A stretch of 64,000 nucleotides of DNA from a bacterium (GTDB lineage Bacteria; Electryoneota; Electryoneia; Electryoneales; Electryoneaceae), in NCBI GenBank assembly GCA_020444265.1, contig JAHLLH010000002.1, forward strand, positions 485,033 through 549,032, given 5' to 3'. Under the pieces are notes generated by a model. The model did not search any database. It was not told the DNA's origin and was given only the letters and a program-made list of their open reading frames with translations. A program made the position numbers and the translations under genes. Shown in pieces: positions 1-8,546 of the stretch (positions are counted from its first letter, which is position 1; every line of letters begins with the position of its first letter).

Positions 1-1526
1 AGGCGTGGGTCATCGACCGAAGTGGTCATTACCTCTATCACCCGGACAGCAGTTTGATCGGGGAGACGGTGCTCGATGTGCATGCGGGAAGGCACCCCAA
101 AACCCACTCCTGTGAATTCGAGGAACTTGTCGCCGCGATGATCGCGGGTAAGCAGGGGCGAGCCGAGGTAAAAAACGGCGTTCTTGTGAGGCGCGATACC
201 CCGGAGATGCAGCTTTTTGCGTACGCCCCTCTGCTGGCGGGTAGCGGAGAGGACAACCTGTTGGGGTCGCTCGCTTTCGAAACCCCGACCAAAAACGTGG
301 TTAGCGGACTTGAATCCCTCTACTACCGTCAGTACATCGCAGAGGGGGGATTACTAGCCGGGTTGCTGCTGTTTGGCCTGCTGGTGGCGAGTTATCAGCA
401 GCGGATGTCACGAAATCTCCGTTCGCTGGTAGGTGAACAGGACCGTATCCTCTCGGGCATTCTCAGCAACTCCGTGGATGCTGTGGTTGTCATTGACGAG
501 AACGATAACATCCAGATGTGGAACCGTGGCGCACAGCTCATCTTCGGCTTTGCGCCGGAAGAGGTGCTGGGCAAACCCCTGCAGCTTCTCATTCCGTCAG
601 ACATTGACGCCGAGGAGGAGCTGGAACAGATCCATGCAGAAATCCTTGAGAAGGGGTATGTCAGCAACTACACCACGCAACGTCTGACAAAGGATGGGCG
701 ACGAATTACGGTCGATATTTCACGGACTCCTTACCAGTCGCCGGATGGAAGCATCTCCGGCAGCACGGCTGTGATCAAGGACATTACCGAGAAGGTGGAA
801 CTGGACCAACGGATGTACAACACGGAGAAGCTCGCATCCATCGGTCTGCTGGCAAGCGGAGTAGCGCACGAAATCAACAACCCGTTGACGATCGTCCTCG
901 GCATTGCTGACCTGATGAAGGAGAATGTTCCGGAGGGTAGCGATGCCCGCCGTGACCTCGAAATGATCGAGGAGAATGCCAACCAGGCGCAAAGAATTGT
1001 CCAGGACCTGCTCAACTTTTCCCGGGTCAGCGAACGGGTTGAGGGGCAAACCGATGTCCGAACTGTGATTCGCAAACTGGTCGAGTTTGTTCAGCACACC
1101 AAGCTCAACGGCGATGTGGAGATTACCATCGATTTGCCCAGGGAACTGCCGCCGATTCTCGCTGATCCTCGTGAGTTGCAGCAGGTGCTGCTGAACCTGA
1201 TCAACAATTCAATCGCCGCTGTCGACCCGAAAGCAGGGACTATCCACATTTCGGCTTTGTACGAGGATGGTGAGGTGATTGTCGGGGTGCACGACAACGG
1301 GAGGGGTATCCCGGAAGAGATTCAACCACGCATCTTCGACCCCTTCTTCACAACGAAAGAGGTGGGCGAAGGAACCGGGCTCGGGTTGTCGCTCTGCTAT
1401 GGAATCGTGCGAAAGTGGGGCGGTGATATCCGGTTCGAGAGCCCGAGCACCCTTGGCGAGGATGAGGACATTTCCGGCACTACCTTTCTACTTAGCATTC
1501 CTGCAAACGGGGGAGAGCAGGCATGA
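1..1526 (+). CDS. Cache-PAS sensor histidine kinase (5' partial)
   Basis: The reading frame is open from base 3 of the window, so the true start lies upstream; the TTG at 54 is internal. Order of parts: the end of an extracytoplasmic Cache-type sensor (VIDRSGHYLYHP, GETVLDVHAG), one membrane helix near bases 350-410, a PAS domain (about bases 430-800), HisKA with the phospho-acceptor His in GVAHEINNP (about base 868), and HATPase with the N box (NLINNS), G1 (DNGRGIP), F (FDPFFTTK) and G2 (GTGLGLSL). The stop overlaps the next start by ATGA, so kinase and regulator are translationally coupled. Cache kinases usually sense small organic ligands outside the cytoplasm. The DASS transporter two genes downstream suggests a carboxylate, which is inference. 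Confidence 0.93.
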   Translation, partial: AWVIDRSGHYLYHPDSSLIGETVLDVHAGRHPKTHSCEFEELVAAMIAGKQGRAEVKNGVLVRRDTPEMQLFAYAPLLAGSGEDNLLGSLAFETPTKNVVSGLESLYYRQYIAEGGLLAGLLLFGLLVASYQQRMSRNLRSLVGEQDRILSGILSNSVDAVVVIDENDNIQMWNRGAQLIFGFAPEEVLGKPLQLLIPSDIDAEEELEQIHAEILEKGYVSNYTTQRLTKDGRRITVDISRTPYQSPDGSISGSTAVIKDITEKVELDQRMYNTEKLASIGLLASGVAHEINNPLTIVLGIADLMKENVPEGSDARRDLEMIEENANQAQRIVQDLLNFSRVSERVEGQTDVRTVIRKLVEFVQHTKLNGDVEITIDLPRELPPILADPRELQQVLLNLINNSIAAVDPKAGTIHISALYEDGEVIVGVHDNGRGIPEEIQPRIFDPFFTTKEVGEGTGLGLSLCYGIVRKWGGDIRFESPSTLGEDEDISGTTFLLSIPANGGEQA

Positions 1527-1990
1527 ACCAGCACATTCTCGCCATTGATGACGAGCCGCATATGCTCGTTTTGCTCGAACGGATTGTTCGGGAGAAGACC
1601 CCGTACGAGATTACCACCACCAGCAATGCCCTCGAAGTGCCTAAACTACTCGATGAAGAGCAGTACGACATGATCGTCACTGACCTGAAGATGCCGAAGC
1701 TGGGAGGGCTGGATATCCTGCGGCGGATTCAGGAAGATGGACGACGTGAACTGGTGGTCCTGATTACCGCGTTCGGTACCATTGACACCGCACGCGAGGC
1801 ACGTGCCCTCGGTGTTTTCGATTACATTACCAAACCCTTCCGCAAGGAAGAGATCCTTTCCTGTTTGCATCGTGGCATGGCGATGCAGCGAGCACGCAGT
1901 TGCTTGAGCAACTGGGAAGGGCTGATGGAAATGGATGAGGAGAAAGCGGTCGATGAGTTTCGGAAATTGTGGCGGGAGTCGAACAGCTGA
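1523..1990 (+). CDS. single-domain response regulator with C-terminal tail
   Basis: The protein has 155 residues with a CheY-like receiver: acidic pair D9-D10, phosphorylation site D54 in IVTDLKMP, conserved T82 and K104 in YITKPF. About 30 residues follow the receiver and do not resemble a DNA-binding or enzymatic output domain. It overlaps the upstream kinase gene by 4 bases and is surely its partner. Without an output domain it may act by protein contact or pass phosphate to another receiver. The start is fixed by the ATGA overlap. Confidence 0.92.
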   Translation: MNQHILAIDDEPHMLVLLERIVREKTPYEITTTSNALEVPKLLDEEQYDMIVTDLKMPKLGGLDILRRIQEDGRRELVVLITAFGTIDTAREARALGVFDYITKPFRKEEILSCLHRGMAMQRARSCLSNWEGLMEMDEEKAVDEFRKLWRESNS

Positions 1991-2034
1991 CTGTGCCCCG
2001 GCTTGGAGTGGCGCAGAATAAAGGGTGGATAGAT

Positions 2035-2199
2035 GTCATCCCCAGCGCGATAGGCTGTGCAAACAGCCTTGCGTCCGAAGGACGCCACCAGCGCGTCGGG
2101 GATCCCCTTTGGCGCTGCGAGATTGCGGGGGATCCCCGACGCGACCGGGTGACCTTCGGTCACGACACCGTTGGCACGGTGTTGGACGCTGGGGATGAC
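2035..2199. repeat. family A intergenic element (copy 1, MITE-like)
   Basis: The element begins with GTCATCCCCAGCG and ends with its exact reverse complement CGCTGGGGATGAC, giving 13-bp terminal inverted repeats around 165 bp. The interior has several short palindromes. Related copies lie at 35390-35567, 39331-39520, 41266-41425, 44097-44256 and 57731-57861. The reading frames through it are not conserved, so it is not treated as coding. It fills most of the 348-base gap between the response regulator and the CBS gene. Confidence 0.7.
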
Positions 2200-2208
2200 A
2201 GGTGGTTG

Positions 2209-2252
2209 TGGCCTGGGTGCCCCGTCACCCAGGCGTGCATGTCAGCACGATA
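2209..2252. repeat. family D hairpin repeat (copy 1)
   Basis: A short palindromic repeat of the form CTGGGTGCCCCGTCACCCAG followed by GCGTGCATGTCAGCAC. Near-identical copies are at 11703-11741, 44267-44305 and, in reverse, at 35343-35379. It often sits next to family A elements. Confidence 0.6.
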
Positions 2253-2338
2253 ATCTTGAGATTATCCCAGACACTGATGACAATAGATAGACTGGATACG
2301 TCAGAGACGTTTGGACCTACGATAGACAGGAGTGAACA

Positions 2339-2863
2339 ATGCATACCAAACGGGCCGGGGAAATCATGATCCAACTGGATCATTATCCCCACATCCCTTA
2401 CTGGTTTACGATACGCCAGGCAATCGCGGAGATGGAAACCGCGGAAATTGACCAGGATGGTCGTCGCTCCATCCCACGAGTCGTGCTTGTCTTCGATGAG
2501 GCATACCGCCTGATGGGTTTCGTCCGCCGTCGCGACATTCTGCGTGGCCTGCTGCCCAGCTTTTTACAGAACAGCCACTCTTCGCTGGGGGGCAAGGAGT
2601 ACGATATAAAGGTGGACCCGAATCTCTCGGAAGTCTTCTCGGATGAGGAGACGGATGAAATTCGTGAGCTGGCCAACACGCCCATCAGCACCGTGATGAA
2701 TCCCATCGTCCATACGGCGGACGCGGAGGACCATCTGCTGAAGGTGGTGCGTGAGATGGTGGTCAACAATTACTACATGCTCCCGGTACAGCGGGAGGGA
2801 AAAATCGTCGGTGTTGTACGCTCCATCGACGTGTTGCATGAAATCGCGGGGCTCGTGTTGTAG
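2339..2863 (+). CDS. CBS-pair domain protein
   Basis: The protein has 174 residues and consists almost wholly of two CBS motifs, roughly residues 7-75 and 115-174. The second starts with the typical VMNPIVHTADAEDHLLKVV pattern and ends with IVGVVRSIDVLHEI. CBS pairs bind adenine nucleotides and act as energy or ligand sensors. No enzyme or membrane domain is attached. The start has a good ribosome site (AGGAGTG, 6 bases upstream). It lies between a two-component system and a DASS transporter and may report on the energy state for one of them (inference). Confidence 0.85.
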   Translation: MHTKRAGEIMIQLDHYPHIPYWFTIRQAIAEMETAEIDQDGRRSIPRVVLVFDEAYRLMGFVRRRDILRGLLPSFLQNSHSSLGGKEYDIKVDPNLSEVFSDEETDEIRELANTPISTVMNPIVHTADAEDHLLKVVREMVVNNYYMLPVQREGKIVGVVRSIDVLHEIAGLVL

Positions 2864-2949
2864 TGGATCACCAAACCTGATGCGATGATCCACGTGAGCC
2901 GGCATCTCTCCGGGGGAACCCTCCAGGGGTTGAGAGACAAAGGACAGGC

Positions 2950-4488
2950 ATGGACACCAAAAAGGCGCGGACGGCGGCTTCCGGGCAACAGCACCCGGAT
3001 CACCTGCCAACCCAACCAGATGCGATTCAGCTCGCACCCTGGACCAAAAAAGTGGATGTCAAACGGCTGATTTGTATCGCCGTCGGCATTGTGCTTTTCT
3101 GTATCGTATTCTTCTCGCCGGAATGGTCCCCTGCGACCGATCCGGGGGGGCAAAGCTTTGAATTGACACGAGAGGGCAAGGCGGCGCTCGCCCTGTTCCT
3201 GCTCGCCGCGACCTGGTGGGTCTGCGAGGTGATTCCCATCGGGATTACCGCCATCGCCATCGGGGTCATCCAGGCCCTCTTCCTGATCCGTCCGGCGCAA
3301 ACCGCCTTCACCGACTTCATGGACCCGAGTGTCTGGTTTATCTTCGGCTCCCTGGTCATTGGCAAGGTCTTTTCCAAGACCGGTTTGACCCAGCGTATGG
3401 CCTACAAGATGCTCGTGCTGGTTGGGGAACGGACCAGCATGATCTATCTCGGGGTCTTCCTGATGACTGCCGCGATGACCCTGATCATGGCGCATACGGC
3501 TGTTGCGGCGGCGATGTACCCCTTGATGCGTGCCATCTACACGATGTATTCGACCTCGTCCACACCGACACGATTCGGCAAGGGTTTGTTCATCGGGATG
3601 GCCTTTGTCGCCGGGGCCGGGAGCATCATCACGCTGTTGGGTGCGGCACGAGGGGCGGTGGCGATTGGGTTCTTCAGTGACATTGTGGGCCGTGAAATCT
3701 CCTTCTTCGAGTACACTTGGTACCTCGGCCCGGTCGGCTGGGTTATGGCGGTGCTGCTCTGGGGCTACATCATGCTGGTTTTCCGCCCTGAACAAGCGAA
3801 AATCCCCGGTCTGCGCAGCCGCGCCAAATCGCTTTACAGCCGCCTTGGCCCGATGAGCAGCAACGAGTGGATCACCCTGATCCTGGTCTTCGCCGCCATT
3901 GCGGTGCTCAGCCTGCGCTCGTTCGTCCCGATGTTCGCCGCGTTCAACAAGAGTGCGGTGATCCTGGTGACCACCATCTGCTTCTTCCTGCTGAAGATCC
4001 TCGACATCAAGGACCTCGAAGAGATCCCGTGGAATATTGTGCTGCTGTTCGGTGGAGCGATGTCGATCGGTTTCTGCCTCTGGCAAACCGGTGCGGCCAC
4101 CTGGCTGGCGGTAAGCTTTATCACCCTGCTGCAGGATGCGCACTGGCTGGTCTTTGTCATCGGGATCGCATTCTTCGTCATGATTATGACCAACCTGATC
4201 ATGAATGTCGCCGCGATTGCGATTTCGCTGCCAGTGGCACTGGTGATCGCGGACTACCTCCATGTCGCACCGGAAGTGGTCCTCTTCTCCTGTCTGGCAA
4301 CCGCCGGGATGCCTTTCCTCTTCCTTGTCGGGGCGGCACCGAACGCGATTGCCTACGAGTCCCGTCAGTTCACCTCGGGCGAGTTTTTCAAGGCGGGTAT
4401 TCCTGCCAGCATCCTGTTGATGGTGGTGGTGACCCTGTTTGTCTGGTTGATCTGGCCGTTAATGGGGATGCCGGTGGTACTGAAGTAG
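2950..4488 (+). CDS. DASS/SLC13-family anion (di/tricarboxylate) transporter
   Basis: The protein has 512 residues with about a dozen hydrophobic segments after a 40-residue polar N-terminus. Features of the divalent anion:Na+ symporter family include the early WWVCEVIPIGITA segment and paired intramembrane segments around AHTAVAAAMYP and TNLIMNVAAIAI, which correspond to the family's ligand-binding hairpins. It probably imports succinate-, malate- or sulfate-like anions across the inner membrane; the substrate cannot be read from sequence. AAAGGA 6 bases before ATG 2950 supports this start. The nearby Cache kinase may control it. Confidence 0.88.
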   Translation: MDTKKARTAASGQQHPDHLPTQPDAIQLAPWTKKVDVKRLICIAVGIVLFCIVFFSPEWSPATDPGGQSFELTREGKAALALFLLAATWWVCEVIPIGITAIAIGVIQALFLIRPAQTAFTDFMDPSVWFIFGSLVIGKVFSKTGLTQRMAYKMLVLVGERTSMIYLGVFLMTAAMTLIMAHTAVAAAMYPLMRAIYTMYSTSSTPTRFGKGLFIGMAFVAGAGSIITLLGAARGAVAIGFFSDIVGREISFFEYTWYLGPVGWVMAVLLWGYIMLVFRPEQAKIPGLRSRAKSLYSRLGPMSSNEWITLILVFAAIAVLSLRSFVPMFAAFNKSAVILVTTICFFLLKILDIKDLEEIPWNIVLLFGGAMSIGFCLWQTGAATWLAVSFITLLQDAHWLVFVIGIAFFVMIMTNLIMNVAAIAISLPVALVIADYLHVAPEVVLFSCLATAGMPFLFLVGAAPNAIAYESRQFTSGEFFKAGIPASILLMVVVTLFVWLIWPLMGMPVVLK

Positions 4489-4888
4489 CTGGACGGCACG
4501 TCCTCATGGTGTCAGTTCCTGTCCTCGTTGCGTCAGGTCTCCGCTTCGCTACGGACCTGACAGAACGGGCGTGTCTCTCCGCACGTAAGAGGATGGAGTC
4601 ATCTGTCAATCGTGCGAGTGAACCTGGTTGAACAGAAGCAATTGCACCATGGTCCGAGAAGGTGGATACGTAAAGCCTGAAGAAACGGAACCTTGAAATG
4701 TCTGACTACCACATACTTGCACCATCCTTCCCAATCATTGTTTAAGAGAGTCTAAGTCTGTCTTACATGTTATTAAATATAAAGTTAGGGTGTCCTTACC
4801 CGTGCATTTGGCACGTTCCCAGTGCTACTTTCCCCTAACCCTCCCCAGGAAAGCCGAAACCAATACTCTTCATTGAATGGAGGCACGG
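4489..4888. other. 400-base gap before the cytochrome gene
   Basis: No gene is seen. A short family B repeat (CGTCAGGTC ... GACCTGAC) lies at about 4529-4562. The rest is AT-richer near 4735-4795, probably the promoter region of the pentaheme cytochrome. A TTGGCACG word at 4808-4815 resembles a sigma-54 -24 box, but the nearest GC lies 2 bases too far downstream. Confidence 0.5.
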
Positions 4889-6244
4889 ATGAAACCTGCC
4901 CGTTTGATTGTTCTGTTGATGTTGCTGGTCGCGGGGTTTGTTGTCGCTTTTGCCAGCCCTGCTGGCGAAGAGGCTCTGGGAAGCCGCAGCTACGACGACT
5001 ATGAAACCCCCAACACCTGCCGCCCCTGCCACCTCGATATTTTCCGTCAATGGGAACAGTCGATGATGTCGCAGGCCTACACACATGAGTGGGACGAGGT
5101 CGAGTACTTCGAACTCGCGGTTGAACACGCGAAAAAGGATGCCGATTTCAAGGGCGTGGATGATGGCTGCAATGGCTGTCACACCCCGATGGCCTTCCTC
5201 GCGGGGGATGTCCCACCGCCAAGGCCGGGGAACAGCCGTGCGGACGAGTCGGTTCACTGCGACATCTGTCATACGGTTACCGGGTTTGAAGGGGACACAC
5301 CTTTCAACTTCAACTGGATCAGCGAACCTGGGCACGCCAAGCAGGGACCGCGTACGAAGGATGAAGCGGTCGCATCCCCGCATCATGAGATGGTCTACAG
5401 TGATTTTGTGAAGACCCCGGAATTCTGCGGCACCTGCCACAACGAGATGGATCCCTTCGGCCAGTGGGTCAAGGGCACCCACCTCGAGTGGAAGGAAGGT
5501 CCTTATTCGAAAGAAGGTGTGCGTTGCCAGGATTGCCACATGACCTATGCACCCGGAAAGAGTGCGATTATGGGGGCAACGCATGAGGATATCGCTCAGC
5601 ACCTTTTCCACGGTGCGCACGATCCCGGCAAGGTGCGAGGTGTGATCGAGCTGCGTATCCACCCGGATCTGCGTGAAGCGGAACCAGGTGAGACGGTGAA
5701 GTTTACAGTGGCACTATTCAATCAGAAGACGGGCCACAAATTCCCAACCGGGTCGGTCGAGGACCGGATTGTCTGGCTCGAGGTACGTGCCACCGATGCC
5801 GATGGCAACACCTACTCCCTGCCTGTCGATCCGAAGGGTTTCGAGGGAGAAGAGACCACCATCGGGTCGGAAGTGCTGGCCTATCAGGACATGGGCCTGC
5901 CGCTGGACAAACCTGATTTTGAAGGGGTCCGTCGCGATGGATCGGTGCAAGTTGGCGACCGTATTTTCCGGATGGCGTACCTCGACCCGCAGGGACGAGT
6001 CACCATTCAGCAGTGGAACACAAAAACCTTCGGCCCGGACTACCGGATCGGACCGCGTGAAACCAAACTCGAAACGTTCACCTACGATCTGCCCTTTGAG
6101 GTAGCGCCGGGTGAGTTGACGGTGACTGCGACCCTCTACTACTCAAAGTTGGTCTCCTCGGTTGCCGAGCTGCTCGGTGTACCGGATGAAGCGGAACCAT
6201 ATCTGGTCAACGAGCACAGCACCACGCTGACCATTTTCGACTAA
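4889..6244 (+). CDS. pentaheme cytochrome c, secreted
   Basis: The protein has 451 residues with an N-terminal signal peptide (hydrophobic residues 6-22) and five CxxCH heme motifs at 44-48, 94-98, 124-128, 180-184 and 213-217. The first half resembles cytochrome c554/multiheme families. Residues 235-451 carry no hemes and look like a beta-sandwich (LRIHPDLREAEPGETVKFTV). ATG 4889 is preferred over the in-frame ATG 4877 because GGAGG lies just upstream of it and because it starts directly before the signal peptide. It probably moves electrons in the periplasm or at the cell surface. The monoheme barrel gene follows after a terminator-like hairpin. Confidence 0.88.
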   Translation: MKPARLIVLLMLLVAGFVVAFASPAGEEALGSRSYDDYETPNTCRPCHLDIFRQWEQSMMSQAYTHEWDEVEYFELAVEHAKKDADFKGVDDGCNGCHTPMAFLAGDVPPPRPGNSRADESVHCDICHTVTGFEGDTPFNFNWISEPGHAKQGPRTKDEAVASPHHEMVYSDFVKTPEFCGTCHNEMDPFGQWVKGTHLEWKEGPYSKEGVRCQDCHMTYAPGKSAIMGATHEDIAQHLFHGAHDPGKVRGVIELRIHPDLREAEPGETVKFTVALFNQKTGHKFPTGSVEDRIVWLEVRATDADGNTYSLPVDPKGFEGEETTIGSEVLAYQDMGLPLDKPDFEGVRRDGSVQVGDRIFRMAYLDPQGRVTIQQWNTKTFGPDYRIGPRETKLETFTYDLPFEVAPGELTVTATLYYSKLVSSVAELLGVPDEAEPYLVNEHSTTLTIFD

Positions 6245-6253
6245 GTCATTCCC

Positions 6254-6293
6254 ACGGGGTGGCCCGGGCAGTTCTCTGCCCGGGCCACCCCGT
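6254..6293 (+). terminator. strong hairpin terminator after the pentaheme cytochrome
   Basis: A perfect 18-bp stem (6254-6271 paired with 6276-6293) with a TTCT loop begins 9 bases after the stop codon. It is followed by a moderately T-rich stretch (GTTTCTTTTCC). It could end transcription or only attenuate read-through into the next gene. Confidence 0.75.
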
Positions 6294-6364
6294 TCGAGTT
6301 TCTTTTCCAACACGAAGCATGGAACAAGAGATAGATGTTGCTCCATGCCTTTTCAGGGGGAACC

Positions 6365-7528
6365 ATGAAACGCTTTACGATTGTCCTTTTGCTGACGCTT
6401 TTCGTTGTCGGCATGGTCGCCAGCGAGGCGATGGCGGTACCCGCTTTTGCACGGAAATACAGGATGTCCTGCACCACCTGTCATGCACCTTTCCCAAGGC
6501 TGAAGGCCTATGGAGATGATTTTGCTGGCAATGGCTTCCAGCTCGAGGATCAGGATTCGCCGCGCTATTTTGTCGACACAGGCGATGAAGAGCTCGATCT
6601 GATCCGCGACTTCCCCTTCGCGGTACGTTTCGACACCTGGGTCTTCAACGATGGTGCGAACGAGAAGGCGACCGATCTGCGCAGTCCCTATGGGGTAAAG
6701 CTGATTTCCGGCGGTGCCTTGTCTGAGAAATGGTCCTACTACTTCTATTTCTTCATGAACGAGCGCGGTGTAGTAGCCGGGATGGAGGATGCCTTCATCG
6801 GCTACAACGATGCGTTCGGCATGGACCTCGATATTGCCATCGGCCAGTTCCAGGTCTCCGACCCGCTCTTCAAACGAGAACTGCGATTGACCTACGATGA
6901 TTATGTGCTGTACAAGGTCGCGCCGGGCAATTCCAACATTGATCTCACCTATGATCGTGGTATCATGATCGCCTATGGTCTGCCCACCGGTACCGGGATC
7001 ACCCTCGAGCTGCTCAATGGCAACGGGATCGGTGGAGCCTACGCCGATCACAGCTTCGACAGCGATGCCAACAAGTCGATGTTCGCTAGTGTGTCGCAGG
7101 ATGTCGGTGAGATGTTCCGTGTCGGCGCCATGACCTACATGGGCTCGGAAGATGCTGCAATCGGCACGACCAACGATGTCACGTACATCGGGGCGGACGG
7201 AACAGTTGGTCTGGGCGCCTTTGAGATCAATGGCCAGTGGCTGCAGCGAACCGACAGCAACCCGCTGTTCTCGGTCAATGAGGTCGAGGTGGTGACCAAC
7301 GGACTGATGGCGGAGGTGATCTATTGGCCGCATGCCGATGCAAGCCGTTGGTACTGCGCAGGTCTTTTCAACATGATCACCAGTGATGATGCTGCCATCG
7401 AGGAGACGAGCGGCACGTTGCATTATGGTTACCTGGTGAAACGGAACCTGCGAATCGGGGTGGAAGGCACCTACGACACGGAAAACGAGCTATTCCGTGG
7501 CGGAATCGGGATGATTGTGGCGTTCTGA
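6365..7528 (+). CDS. outer-membrane beta-barrel with N-terminal monoheme motif
   Basis: The protein has 387 residues: a signal peptide (residues 1-24), then FARKYRMSCTTCH with one CxxCH heme site (C36-H40), then about 340 residues of alternating beta-strand pattern ending with GGIGMIVAF, a typical barrel C-terminus ending in F. Porin-like proteins with such a short N-terminal heme plug are known in bacteria that exchange electrons across the outer membrane. AGGGGG just before ATG 6365 supports this start over ATG 6335. It probably forms a pore or conduit that works with the upstream pentaheme cytochrome; that pairing is inferred from adjacency. Confidence 0.8.
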   Translation: MKRFTIVLLLTLFVVGMVASEAMAVPAFARKYRMSCTTCHAPFPRLKAYGDDFAGNGFQLEDQDSPRYFVDTGDEELDLIRDFPFAVRFDTWVFNDGANEKATDLRSPYGVKLISGGALSEKWSYYFYFFMNERGVVAGMEDAFIGYNDAFGMDLDIAIGQFQVSDPLFKRELRLTYDDYVLYKVAPGNSNIDLTYDRGIMIAYGLPTGTGITLELLNGNGIGGAYADHSFDSDANKSMFASVSQDVGEMFRVGAMTYMGSEDAAIGTTNDVTYIGADGTVGLGAFEINGQWLQRTDSNPLFSVNEVEVVTNGLMAEVIYWPHADASRWYCAGLFNMITSDDAAIEETSGTLHYGYLVKRNLRIGVEGTYDTENELFRGGIGMIVAF

Positions 7529-7558
7529 TCTGACGTATGATTCGCGCACAACCTGTTG

Positions 7559-7612
7559 CGTCAGGTCTCCCGACCTGACGCATCTTTCAGGCAGGTCAGG
7601 AGACCTGCCTGA
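7559..7612. repeat. family B palindromic repeat (copy)
   Basis: Two adjacent hairpins, CGTCAGGTC-tcc-CGACCTGACG and GGCAGGTC-agga-GACCTGCC, follow the barrel gene. Similar paired hairpins occur at 11593-11660, 27182-27242, 39541-39591, 43972-44028 and 44313-44365. A degenerate third copy follows at about 7627-7710. Confidence 0.6.
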
Positions 7613-7728
7613 GCTCTTTTAAGAGGTTGTGTCAGATCCTCAGATCTGCCACTTGATTCGTACCGCGGCGCGATCCTCTGTAAGTTCTCTGCTTCGCCAA
7701 GGACCTGACAAAACGAATGGGCACAAAA

Positions 7729-7756
7729 AAAGGCCGCGGCGTTAGCCGCGGCCTTT
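7729..7756 (-). terminator. rho-independent terminator of the cold-shock gene
   Basis: A 12-bp stem AAAGGCCGCGGC (7729-7740) with GTTA loop pairs with 7745-7756. On the minus strand it is followed by a run of T. It lies 19 bases past the stop of the minus-strand cold-shock gene. Confidence 0.9.
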
Positions 7757-7774
7757 GGGCATCAAGACTTTTAT

Positions 7775-7978
7775 TTACATGCCCGGCCGACGGACATTTC
7801 CGGCCGCAGGGCCTTTCTGTCCTTGCTCAAGTTCAAACTCAACTTCTTCACCCTCGTTGAGGGTCTTGAAGCCATCGGACTGGATGGCGCTGAAATGCAC
7901 GAAGACATCCTTGCCGTCTTCAGCTTCGATGAACCCGAAGCCCTTGGCTTCGTTGAACCACTTCACTTTACCCTTCAT
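7775..7978 (-). CDS. cold-shock protein, CspA family
   Basis: A 67-residue single OB-fold protein with RNP1-type KGFGFI and RNP2-type VFVHF motifs, the full usual length of CspA proteins. It binds single-stranded RNA and DNA and acts as an RNA chaperone. It is monocistronic, with its own terminator and a long AT-rich upstream region that may hold a structured 5' leader as in other csp genes. Confidence 0.96.
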   Translation of the reverse strand: MKGKVKWFNEAKGFGFIEAEDGKDVFVHFSAIQSDGFKTLNEGEEVEFELEQGQKGPAAGNVRRPGM

Positions 7979-8546
7979 GACACTCTCTGCTGTTCATTAA
8001 ACACTATATTCTGCCGTATTCTGCGGCAGGCTGTCGAGTGGAAGCTAAACGCATTTTTCAAGGGTACCAACACTTTTTCACAAGACAACAACTTTTGGAG
8101 CTTCTTTTCCGGGCGGGAGAGTACCCCTTGTTTACCACCCAATTCGACCAATATGACAAGGTTTGTGTAGTGACATAACTAGAGTATTAACAGTTATTTA
8201 CGTACCTATTGGGGATGGTTTTTTATTAGGTTTTCAGGTCGGATAAATCCCTGAAAATCACCCAAATCCGCACGAAAATGGGGCTCCGGAGGCCTCCTCT
8301 TCGACCATGCCCCCGGAAACTCTTGCCCCCTGAAACCAACTCGAAGGCAAAAGGGAGCTCCCAATAGCGCTCTCATTTCCGGGCTATTCCTCTCCAAAAC
8401 CCTGCCAACCCCACGTAATCCCGATACTTCCACCTCCGCTCTTCCCGTGGCATATCGTTTGCCAACTAGGCACGTGACAACTCTATCGAAAGATGACATG
8501 ACCCGGAGGCGACTGGAGGTCGTGTCCCGGAAGAAGGGAAGAGCGG
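7979..8546. other. 568-base divergent intergenic region (csp / pseB)
   Basis: Promoters for the minus-strand cold-shock gene and the plus-strand glycan operon both lie here. The first 250 bases are AT-rich and probably include the csp leader. A sigma-54-type promoter for pseB is at 8448-8463. A 97-codon frame on the minus strand (8206-8499) has no recognisable features and is not called. Confidence 0.5.
8448..8463 (+). promoter_or_regulatory. sigma-54-type promoter upstream of pseB
   Basis: TGGCATA at 8448-8454, a 4-base spacer, and TTGC at 8459-8462 match the sigma-54 consensus TGGCACG-N4-TTGC in its invariant GG and GC and in exact spacing. Predicted transcription start is near 8474, about 70 bases before the pseB start. 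Sigma-54 control is common for flagellar and flagellar-glycosylation genes. Confidence 0.65.

Noticed and set aside
1969-2253. 94-codon plus-strand frame after the response regulator
   Set aside because: It lies in the family A and D repeats; other repeat copies do not keep the frame.
2773-4263. 496-codon open frame on the minus strand
   Set aside because: Antisense shadow of the DASS transporter; the product is rich in His, Asp and Gln with no hydrophobic segments or domains.
4808-4827. TTGGCACG word before the pentaheme cytochrome as a sigma-54 promoter
   Set aside because: The nearest GC for the -12 element is 2 bases too far; sigma-54 spacing is strict.
8206-8499. 97-codon minus-strand frame upstream of the cold-shock gene
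   Set aside because: No ribosome site or recognisable feature, and it overlaps the sigma-54-type promoter region.
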